This document shows positions 9,057 through 14,382 of a stretch of 14,382 nucleotides of DNA, in pieces (the first letter of the stretch is position 1; every line of letters starts with the position of its first letter). This DNA comes from Pontiella sp. (GTDB taxonomy: Bacteria; Verrucomicrobiota; Kiritimatiellia; Kiritimatiellales; Pontiellaceae): contig JAOZKS010000028.1 of the NCBI GenBank assembly GCA_029935255.1, positions 1 to 14,382 of the forward strand. Direction: 5' to 3'. The translations under genes were made by a program, and so were the position numbers. Under the pieces are notes generated by a model. It saw only the letters and a program-made list of their open reading frames with translations, was not told the DNA's origin and did not search any database.

Positions 9057-10853
9057 TTATTTTATCCCGTAGGCTTCAAGGCATCCGCCTTGGGCGAAGA
9101 GATGGTCGACCTTGGCCGTGACTTCGGGATCTTCGATGAGCGGCGGGGCGTGATGCGGTTTCAGGCGCGCGTCGATGATGAGCGGGCCGGTACAGCCCCA
9201 ATGCTTAAATTTCTGCGAGGCTCCAACTCCATGGATATCGTGCGAGGGGTTGGAGCGGGTAAAGGTGACCCATAGGAAGTTGTTAAAATCAGCCACAAGA
9301 AATTCCGGCTCATCGCAAAGAATAATAAGCGGAAACTCATTCACCGAAACCAGTCCCTCAAGTTCCATGGCAACGGTTTCCAGCTCGAAAGCAGAGGCGA
9401 GCGCGAGAATTCCCGGAGCAACGACAGCACAATCCAGCTCGGGTTTCTTTGTTCCCAAGGTTCGCACGGGGTCGCCGCTACAGGCCCAGACCACCTTCGA
9501 ACCGTGGTTCATGCCGGAGCCGGAATAGTCGAGCGTGTCGATGCTGGTTTCGGTTTGGAAGTGCAGATCGCGCTCCCAGCGGATACGCGAAAGCAGGTGT
9601 GTGAAATAGGCGGGAATGTCGTGAATATCAAGATCGGGCGCATCGGCTTCGTTGACGATGAGGAGATATTTTGCCAGCGAAAGCTGCCCTTTCCCCAAAA
9701 TAGCATTGGAAATCGTGAGGAGCTCGGAAGGCCGGATGGTTTTCATGTAGGGCGTATAGCGCTCCTGCCCCATCGCCAGCAACAGGGGGTGAACGCCGGC
9801 GGCATCGACCGCATGCACGGCTTTCAATCCGGGGATTTCGGCGGGAATCGCCACGCCGGTCATGTCGTGGATCACATCGCCGAACGTGCTGTCTTCCTGC
9901 GGCGGTCGGCCAACGACGGTGAACGGCCAGATGGCCTCTTTGCGGTGGAAGACCTCTTCAACATCCAGACAGGGGAAAAGGTGGTCGAGACTGTAGTAGC
10001 CAAGGTGATCGCCGAAGGGGCCTTCGCGTTTCAACCCGTCCTTGATCGTTCCAATAATGCAGAAGTCGGCATCGGCGGAAACGGTCCAGTCTTTATAGCG
10101 GGTGTAGCGAAATCGCCGCCCCGCCAGCAGTCCGGCAAAGGCCACTTCAGGCAGGTCTTCCGGCAGCGGCATGACGGCGGAAAAGCTCATGGCGGGCGGA
10201 CCGCCGATGAAGATGGCGATGCGGAACGGCTGTCCGCGATCCTGATGCAGTTTCTGGTGAACGCCGATGCCGCGATGGATTTGGTAGTGCAAACCGACCT
10301 CGCGATCAGGCTCGAACTCGTTTCCGGAAAGTTGAATCCGATACATCCCCAGATTGCTTTTGAGTGGTTTCCCCGCATGGTCGGGATGCTCACTATACAC
10401 CTGCGGCAGGGTAATGAATGGGCCGCCATCGTCCGGCCAGCTCGTGATGGGCGGCAAATCACTCAGTTTGCCTCGGCACTCGAAAACGGGCGCTTTCGAG
10501 GCGGATACTTTTTGGGGCAGCGCATTCAAAGCGGAAATCCCGACCCGAAAAGCCTGTCTAGGTTTCTTGAGCAGTTTAAGCGGATCGGCCTTGGCGGCAA
10601 CCAAGGCCGCAACCTGCTCGTAGGTATCGCCAAAAATAAATCGAGCTCGGTCAGGCGTGCCAAACAAATTGGATACGCAGGGGAAGGCGCACCCCTTCAC
10701 ATTTTCAAAAAGAACCGCCGGGCCGCCTGCCTGATAGACCCGCCGTTGGATTTCGGCCATTTCCAGATACGGATCCACCTCATCTGAGATTCGAATTAGC
10801 TGTCCCTGTTTTTCGAGCGCTTCAACGCATTCTTTTGTACTTTGGTATCCCAT
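9057..10853 (-). CDS. ubiD: UbiD-family (prenylated-FMN) decarboxylase, long form
   Basis: Probable non-oxidative decarboxylase or carboxylase using prenylated FMN, as in ubiquinone or menaquinone ring synthesis or aromatic acid metabolism. Family landmarks: GGPAVLFENVKG (43-54), SNLFGTPDRA (61-70), NLGMYRIQ with the cofactor arginine (R172), HYQIHRG (189-195), IGGPPAM (216-222), and the acidic cofactor-site motif KREGPFGDHLGYYS (275-288, glutamate 277). The C-terminal part has HDIHG (538-542), WGCTGPLIIDA (552-562). At 598 residues it is about 100 longer than E. coli UbiD, a size I associate with the Bacteroidetes-type branch. No UbiX (the prFMN maker) or quinone gene is in the window, so the substrate is unknown. 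ATG has GGAGG upstream. It follows the MiaE-like gene by 17 bases, probably on the same transcript. Confidence 0.9.
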   Translation of the reverse strand: MGYQSTKECVEALEKQGQLIRISDEVDPYLEMAEIQRRVYQAGGPAVLFENVKGCAFPCVSNLFGTPDRARFIFGDTYEQVAALVAAKADPLKLLKKPRQAFRVGISALNALPQKVSASKAPVFECRGKLSDLPPITSWPDDGGPFITLPQVYSEHPDHAGKPLKSNLGMYRIQLSGNEFEPDREVGLHYQIHRGIGVHQKLHQDRGQPFRIAIFIGGPPAMSFSAVMPLPEDLPEVAFAGLLAGRRFRYTRYKDWTVSADADFCIIGTIKDGLKREGPFGDHLGYYSLDHLFPCLDVEEVFHRKEAIWPFTVVGRPPQEDSTFGDVIHDMTGVAIPAEIPGLKAVHAVDAAGVHPLLLAMGQERYTPYMKTIRPSELLTISNAILGKGQLSLAKYLLIVNEADAPDLDIHDIPAYFTHLLSRIRWERDLHFQTETSIDTLDYSGSGMNHGSKVVWACSGDPVRTLGTKKPELDCAVVAPGILALASAFELETVAMELEGLVSVNEFPLIILCDEPEFLVADFNNFLWVTFTRSNPSHDIHGVGASQKFKHWGCTGPLIIDARLKPHHAPPLIEDPEVTAKVDHLFAQGGCLEAYGIK

Positions 10854-10870
10854 AAATTCGTCCTCCGTAC

Positions 10871-11224
10871 CTAGGCGGGCACTCCGCTGTGGAAGCGAAA
10901 GAGGGCATCCGGCGATTCAATCGCGTTGCGCTCGATTTCTCCGAAGAAGGCGATCCGATCCTCGATAGATTCGTTGGCATATTTCCCCGCCAGCGTGAGG
11001 TAGTCCTTGTAGTGCCGTGCTTCCGACTTGAGCAATACGTCCGGCTTGTCCGGGCAGCGGAAGATGAGCCCAAGCGCAGTGCGGGCGGCGCACTGTTCCA
11101 GATAGCAATGGTTCAACAGCAGGATTTCCTGTTGCTTCAAGGCCTCCATAATCCAAGCCTCTGGCGTGGGGCACGGCAAAAAGGCCATTAATTCTTCAAG
11201 CGCGGCTGGATCTACACGTTCCAT
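10871..11224 (-). CDS. miaE: MiaE-like tRNA hydroxylase with the centre of the protein missing
   Basis: MiaE is a di-iron monooxygenase that hydroxylates the ms2i6A base at position 37 of tRNA. This 117-residue protein matches both ends of the family but is only about half to 60% of normal length. Residues 17-65 fit the N-terminal part (PCPTPEAWIMEALKQQEILL, then NHCYLEQCAARTALGLIFR with the first iron glutamate, E43). Residues 66-117 fit the C-terminal part (SEARHYKDYLTLA, ExxH at 68-71, IAFFGEIERNAIESPD, FRFHSGVPA). The central helices with EExxH and the E-A-R-S-C-E-R motif are absent. They would lie between PDVLL and KSEARHY (around 11024-11044). The frame is open, so this is either an in-frame deletion relic or a shortened protein. 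Two copies could rebuild one E + ExxH site each, which is speculation. ATG with AGGA upstream; 32 bases from the divergent reductase-like gene. Confidence 0.82.
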   Translation of the reverse strand: MERVDPAALEELMAFLPCPTPEAWIMEALKQQEILLLNHCYLEQCAARTALGLIFRCPDKPDVLLKSEARHYKDYLTLAGKYANESIEDRIAFFGEIERNAIESPDALFRFHSGVPA

Positions 11225-11256
11225 GATTTGTCCTAGTTAAAAGCGATGTCTAATTT

Positions 11257-11595
11257 ATGCTCGACGCGTGCGTTAAAATCAATAGCGTCACCGAACCAAA
11301 TGCAAACGTCACCCCCCAATACCGAACTGGAAAAACCACCCTCACCCGGCACGAAGAACTTTCGCCGGGCGTATTTGTGATCGGTTTCCAGCACAAACAG
11401 GGTTTCCTCCCCGGCCAAGCCATTAAACTGGGCATCGACACCGAAACCCCGCCGCGTATCTACAGCATTTGTAGCGGCACGCAGGAGTTGCGCTATTATA
11501 TTTGCGGACAGGCCGCGATGGCCGTGGAAACAAGGGATCTGCTGATTGAAAAAGGCATTCCTTTTGGAAACATTTTCACCGAAATCTACTTCTAG
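11257..11595 (+). CDS. Ferredoxin-NADP reductase-like protein with the FAD/NADP core missing
   Basis: Ferredoxin-NADP reductases pass electrons between NADPH and ferredoxin or flavodoxin. This 112-residue protein keeps the two ends of such an enzyme. Residues 22-74 match the start of the FAD domain (YRTGK, RHEELSPGVFVIGF, GQAIKLGI, and the flavin motif RIYSICSG at 67-74). Residues 77-112 match the extreme C-terminus (LRYYICGQAAM, ETRDLLIEKGIPFGNI, ending FTEIYF). About 120 residues are missing, including the rest of the FAD barrel and the NADP-binding GTGIAP loop. The join is near 11479-11490 and the reading frame is unbroken. As it stands it should not be able to bind NADP. The start is uncertain: no ribosome site is visible before the ATG at 11257. 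It lies back to back with the MiaE-like gene, whose family needs such a donor. An assembly collapse is the main alternative to a real deletion. Confidence 0.8.
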   Translation: MLDACVKINSVTEPNANVTPQYRTGKTTLTRHEELSPGVFVIGFQHKQGFLPGQAIKLGIDTETPPRIYSICSGTQELRYYICGQAAMAVETRDLLIEKGIPFGNIFTEIYF

Positions 11596-11613
11596 CTTCG
11601 GATGCCGCAAGCG

Positions 11614-12396
11614 CTATCTCACGGTCTTAAGTTCCGTGAACATACGCTTTTTGAAGGCATTGACTCGATCTGGATTATCGGGGTCTAACAACTCGTGCAT
11701 GCGCTCAAGGAACGCTTCGTTAATCTGGTCCTTATACGCCTCATATTCCTCAGATTTCCCCGCCTTCTGCAACGTCGATATTTCATTCCAGCATTTTATG
11801 TTCAGCGTCTGAAGATCATAGGCCACCTGCAGTTCACCCGGTGTCAGCCCAAACTCCTTGCCCGCCTCGATCGCAAAATACCTTGCCCGCCGATGCATGC
11901 TCTCGTTGATCCCATCGCCCTTCTCAAACCGAATCATCACGGCCGCTTCGGGAGTAGGATTTTTCTCGGGGGGGGCCGGTGTAATCTTCTTCTGGGAAAC
12001 CGGCTTGGTATAACGCGCAATCAGAGCTTTCGAAACTGGGGAGGGGGTGCCCTTCTGTATCTCTTCATTATACTGCTTCCACACCTCTTGATCGGTTGTT
12101 CCGATCACCTTCATCACATCGACCCTGAACGTTGTAGACCATTCCTTGATTCGTTGTTGCCTTTCCACCGAATCCTTTACCGGATTTATCTTAGCCCAAT
12201 CGATTAGCTTTTGAGCATGGATATGAAAAATCTCCTGCCGTTGGCCATCCTCTAGATTATAGAACTCTCCCATCTGTTCCGCATAATAGATGGAACTGCT
12301 TTCATGTCTTTGGCTAAGAGTGGATGATCTCGCACCCATGCAAAACCCCAACAATAGCAAAAAAATGGCCGTCGATACTTTATTCTTTATGTTCAT
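11614..12396 (-). CDS. Unrecognised secreted helical protein with two related halves
   Basis: I do not recognise this family. The 260-residue product starts with a clear signal sequence: basic MNIKNK, a hydrophobic core (STAIFLLLLGFCMGA, 8-22), then polar residues. The cysteine at 19 is not in a good lipobox. The mature part is charged and predicted helical. Residues about 37-112 and 172-254 look like two copies of one module: both begin with an aromatic-x-A and G pattern (YYAEQMGEFYNL; RYFAIEAGKEFGL), then a long helix with a central W (67 and 203), and end in a charged helix. A Pro/Lys-rich linker joins them (131-150). The arrangement faintly recalls DUF3826 or LTXXQ-type periplasmic helical proteins, at low confidence. 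The frame could start at 12462, but ATG 12396 is chosen because GAGGA sits 6 bases before it and the signal sequence begins there. The stop is 18 bases from the convergent reductase-like gene. Confidence 0.75.
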   Translation of the reverse strand: MNIKNKVSTAIFLLLLGFCMGARSSTLSQRHESSSIYYAEQMGEFYNLEDGQRQEIFHIHAQKLIDWAKINPVKDSVERQQRIKEWSTTFRVDVMKVIGTTDQEVWKQYNEEIQKGTPSPVSKALIARYTKPVSQKKITPAPPEKNPTPEAAVMIRFEKGDGINESMHRRARYFAIEAGKEFGLTPGELQVAYDLQTLNIKCWNEISTLQKAGKSEEYEAYKDQINEAFLERMHELLDPDNPDRVNAFKKRMFTELKTVR

Positions 12397-12402
12397 CAAT
12401 TT

Positions 12403-12407
12403 TCCTC
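12403..12407 (-). promoter_or_regulatory. Ribosome binding site deciding the start at 12396
   Basis: On the minus strand this reads GAGGA, six bases before the ATG at 12396-12394. The longer frame starting at 12462 has no comparable site and would place 22 mixed residues before the signal sequence. Confidence 0.7.
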
Positions 12408-12638
12408 GATTCTCCGCTCGGCAGCACAACGAAAGGAATTGATATAGCATTGCTCTGATCATTGCACGCTATTCACATGTGCATATTTTTTCATTTCCAG
12501 CTTTCGAACCGCCGGAGTCTCCGCAAAACCCCACAATCGGCTTGAACCCTATCAAACAACAACATACCGTGATTTGGAGAAAGAGAAAATGGGAGTTGCA
12601 AGGCTCCTCCAATTATTACAACAAATCTAACCGCACAC

Positions 12639-13679
12639 ATGACCGAAAAAACTCCACTCTTTGGCAACACACTTGGCGAGCTACAGGCGCTAACCACCTC
12701 ATATGGCCTGCCAAAGTTTGCCGCCAAGCAGATGGCCGATTGGCTCTACCATAAGGAAATTTCATCCATCGATGAAATGTCCAACCTATCCAAAAAAGCC
12801 CGCGAACTACTGAATGAAAACCATACCTTTGGCCTCGCCGAACCCATCGAAGTAAAAACCAGCGCCGACGGCACCCGGAAATATCTCTTTACCACCGCGC
12901 ACGACCAATTTATCGAAACCGCCACGATCCCCTTCAAGGACCGGAAGACCGTCTGTGTTTCCTCGCAGGTCGGCTGCAAGATGGGCTGCCTGTTTTGCAT
13001 GACCGGAAAGCAAGGGTTCCAGGGCCAGCTCACCGCTGGCGAAATCGTCAACCAGCTTCGCAGCATCGACGAGCGCAATGATATCACCAACATCGTCTAC
13101 ATGGGCATGGGCGAACCGTTCGACAACCTGGACGAAGTGCTCAAAAGCGTCGAGATCCTCACCTCCGAATGGGGCTATGCCATGAGCCCGCGCCGCATCA
13201 CGGTTTCGTCGATCGGTATTGTGCCCGGCCTCGTCCGCTTCCTGAACGAATGTGAAGCGCATTTGGCCATCAGCCTACATACCCCCTTCCACGAAGAGCG
13301 CCAACAGTTGATGCCGGTGCAGATCGCCTATCCGTTGGACGACATCATCGCAGAGATTCGAAAGCATGACTTTGGCGGGCAACGCCGCGTCTCGTTCGAA
13401 TATATCGTCTTCGGAGGGCTCAACGACACCCCGCGCCACGTGAAAGAACTTGCGCGTCTGCTGGCGGGCATCAAGTGCCGCATCAACCTGATCCGCTTCC
13501 ATCCCATCCCCGGAACCCCGTTGCAAGCCACCGACGAAACCACCTTGCAGGAATTCAAGGACCAGCTGAACAACAAAGGCATCCTCACCACCATCCGCGC
13601 CTCCCGCGGCCTCGACATCCATGCCGCCTGCGGCCTGCTCTCCACCAAAGCCCTCGCAAACCATTCCGTGGATTCATGA
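12639..13679 (+). CDS. rlmN: Dual-specificity RNA methyltransferase RlmN (radical SAM)
   Basis: RlmN methylates C2 of adenine 2503 in 23S rRNA and adenine 37 in some tRNAs, improving decoding fidelity. The 346-residue protein has everything needed. The radical-SAM cluster motif CKMGCLFC uses cysteines 113, 117 and 120. Cysteine 106 (TVCVSSQ) lies seven residues before it, at the place of E. coli C118. The methyl-carrying cysteine 331 is in ASRGLDIHAACGLL. SAM-binding elements include GMGEP (156-160), RRITVSSIG (185-193), HLAISLH (208-214) and LIRFHPIPG (284-292). The N-terminal helical domain (about 8-60) has the usual WLYHK. No ribosome site precedes the ATG and the upstream gap of about 240 bases has no clear promoter, so the start is supported by homology-like length only. 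The gene stands alone and is followed by a gene-poor stretch. Confidence 0.96.
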   Translation: MTEKTPLFGNTLGELQALTTSYGLPKFAAKQMADWLYHKEISSIDEMSNLSKKARELLNENHTFGLAEPIEVKTSADGTRKYLFTTAHDQFIETATIPFKDRKTVCVSSQVGCKMGCLFCMTGKQGFQGQLTAGEIVNQLRSIDERNDITNIVYMGMGEPFDNLDEVLKSVEILTSEWGYAMSPRRITVSSIGIVPGLVRFLNECEAHLAISLHTPFHEERQQLMPVQIAYPLDDIIAEIRKHDFGGQRRVSFEYIVFGGLNDTPRHVKELARLLAGIKCRINLIRFHPIPGTPLQATDETTLQEFKDQLNNKGILTTIRASRGLDIHAACGLLSTKALANHSVDS

Positions 13680-13768
13680 CAGCTTTCCAACCACCCGACC
13701 CATAAGGCTGCGGCATACCACCTCCAGCATTTCAACGTCTTCCTATGGGCGGATCGGAAAGGGTGCTC

Positions 13769-13786
13769 AAAAAACCGTTCCCGGTT
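13769..13786 (-). terminator. Small terminator-like hairpin reading leftward
   Basis: On the minus strand a 5-bp stem (AACCG/CGGTT) with a GGAA tetraloop is followed directly by a run of T. The stem is short, and no minus-strand gene is recognised upstream of it, so it may be chance. Confidence 0.25.
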
Positions 13787-13886
13787 AAGAACAATCCCGA
13801 AGGCATCGCTCTATTTGATGCAAGACCGCTTTTCACCCGTGCAGATCATGAAAAGGCAGGAAAAGGCGTTACGGCGGCAGCTCAAG

Positions 13887-13905
13887 ATGCACGGACTCCG
13901 TGCAT
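13887..13905. repeat. 19-base perfect palindrome (9-1-9)
   Basis: ATGCACGGA, a single C, then TCCGTGCAT: nine-base arms that are exact reverse complements around one centre base. A dimeric regulator could bind such a site; the one-base loop makes it a poor RNA hairpin unless some inner pairs stay open. It lies in a region without a recognised gene. Confidence 0.6.
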
Positions 13906-14259
13906 GCGGAAACGGCGCTTGGGAAACTCAAGTAAAAAACTTATGGATCTATACACTGACACCTTTTCTTTTCCCTTTTCGAAATGTTTTGGGGATAGGA
14001 AATGGAAGGGCAGAAGAGGCCTGGATTCTAAAATTCACAGGGTGATTTCTTTTTCTCTTGCGGTAGACTGGAGAGTTCGATTTCTCGTTTGCTTAACTAC
14101 AAGGTTGTGTTACTTTCAGGTTCGGGTTTTACGGTTAGAATCTATGCGAGGTACTTTCATTCATGCTGGTATACGATTTCTTTTATGGTCACTTCTGCGC
14201 GTGAAAAAATGCATCGGGAAACAAGGGTTATCCTCTAACTTGAAATCAGGATTGTTAAT

Positions 14260-14298
14260 ATGAAAAAAATTCACTTTCATCCCATGGCTTTTAAATAA
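14260..14298 (+). CDS. Possible 12-codon leader peptide
   Basis: A short frame reads MKKIHFHPMAFK and stops at TAA. It has AGGA eight bases before its ATG, a better ribosome site than that of the next start at 14341. Its size and its place just before nested hairpins and another ATG are those of a leader peptide. It could equally be a chance ORF or a relic. Confidence 0.25.
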   Translation: MKKIHFHPMAFK

Positions 14299-14301
14299 AA
14301 A

Positions 14302-14373
14302 GGCTGGCTTGTGCCACTCTAAATCCTCCACTCGGAGGGTATGAAAAAACAGAGACAAAAATACAAACCAGCC
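14302..14373 (+). promoter_or_regulatory. Nested inverted repeats over the ribosome site and start of the last gene
   Basis: Outer arms GGCTGGCTTGT (14302-14312) and ACAAACCAGCC (14363-14373) pair with one mismatch. Inside, CCTCC (14325-14329), loop ACTC, GGAGG (14334-14338) form a tight hairpin. The GGAGG is the only ribosome-site-like sequence before the ATG at 14341, and the outer right arm lies within the coding part. In RNA this would hide the start. No T run follows, so it is not a simple terminator. Confidence 0.35.
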
Positions 14374-14382
14374 GGACATAGG
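14341..14382 (+). CDS. Start of an unidentified gene, cut by the right edge
   Basis: Fourteen codons are visible, reading MKKQRQKYKPAGHR. The GGAGGG before the ATG is very close (two bases from GGAGG to ATG), so the start is unsure. A strongly basic beginning of this type is common in type IV prepilin-like proteins, where a hydrophobic FTLIE-type helix would follow, but that part is outside the window and this is only a guess. Confidence 0.3.
   Translation, partial: MKKQRQKYKPAGHR

Larger units (their letters stand above)
13680..14259. other. Gene-poor stretch after rlmN, AT-richer towards the right
   Basis: I see no recognisable gene here. The frame of rlmN stays open for about 120 codons after its stop (to about 14045), and another frame is open from 13745 to 14263. 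Both give odd, unpatterned proteins with no ribosome site or family motif. Base composition falls as one moves right: the line at 14101-14160 is 40% G+C by my count, well below the coding part of the window. The stretch contains a terminator-like hairpin (13769-13786) and a perfect palindrome (13887-13905). It may be the 5' regulatory region of the gene at the right edge, or old transferred DNA. Confidence 0.5.

Noticed and set aside
9504..10787. A 427-codon open frame on the plus strand
   Set aside because: It is antisense to the UbiD-family gene, whose cofactor motifs are clear; the translated product has no recognisable features.
11233..11610. A 125-codon minus-strand frame over the reductase-like gene
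   Set aside because: The plus-strand frame carries clear reductase motifs at both ends; the minus-strand product has none.
12462..12489. TTGCAC, 16 bases, TATTTT as a promoter for rlmN
   Set aside because: Only 3 and 4 of 6 positions fit the consensus, and it lies about 150 bases before the gene.
13680..14045. The rlmN frame stays open for about 120 codons beyond its stop, suggesting readthrough or a split gene
   Set aside because: RlmN already has its complete C-terminus with the methyl-carrying cysteine, and the following residues resemble no known extension.
13745..14263. A 172-codon open frame after rlmN
   Set aside because: No ribosome site, low-complexity and unpatterned protein, and the DNA composition shifts inside it. 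I describe the stretch as gene-poor instead.

Overview
The window is a chromosomal segment, G+C-rich over most of its length, from a Gram-negative, probably rod-shaped bacterium. A complete MreBCD-PBP2-RodA elongation operon, an RNase E/G gene, a long UbiD-family decarboxylase and an AspT-type exchanger are all present. A member of the PVC group (Kiritimatiellota/Verrucomicrobiota-like) is my best guess, but that is an inference from gene style. No rRNA, tRNA, CRISPR array or complete mobile element was seen.

Left part (1-6563, all minus strand, read right to left): mreB, mreC, mreD, PBP2 (mrdA), RodA (mrdB) and the first 263 codons of an RNase E/G gene. The genes from mreC through rodA are joined by 4-base ATGA stop/start overlaps, and RodA and the RNase are 11 bases apart, so this looks like one transcript. 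MreB polymerises under the membrane, MreC and MreD link it to the periplasm, and RodA (glycan polymerase) with PBP2 (cross-linker) builds side wall. The PBP2 carries a duplicated head/pedestal module of about 100 residues. Just upstream of mreB on the same strand is a secreted SleB-type cell-wall hydrolase.

Middle part (7433-11595): an AspT/YidE-type transporter on the plus strand converges, with a 7-base gap, on a minus-strand pair: a MiaE-like protein followed by a UbiD-family decarboxylase. Divergent from the MiaE-like gene is a ferredoxin-NADP reductase-like gene. Both the MiaE-like and the reductase-like genes are about half length. Each has recognisable N- and C-terminal parts joined in frame, with the centre missing: the middle two helices of the di-iron bundle in one, and the FAD/NADP core in the other. 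Since MiaE needs an electron donor, a paired loss or a joint miniaturisation is the most interesting possibility here.

Right part (11614-14382): an unrecognised secreted helical protein with two related halves (minus), the 23S rRNA/tRNA methyltransferase RlmN (plus), then about 660 bases without a recognisable gene that become visibly AT-richer. That stretch holds a 19-base palindrome, a small terminator-like hairpin, and near the right edge a possible 12-codon leader peptide. After the leader come nested hairpins that would cover the ribosome site of a gene whose first 14 codons are at the very end.
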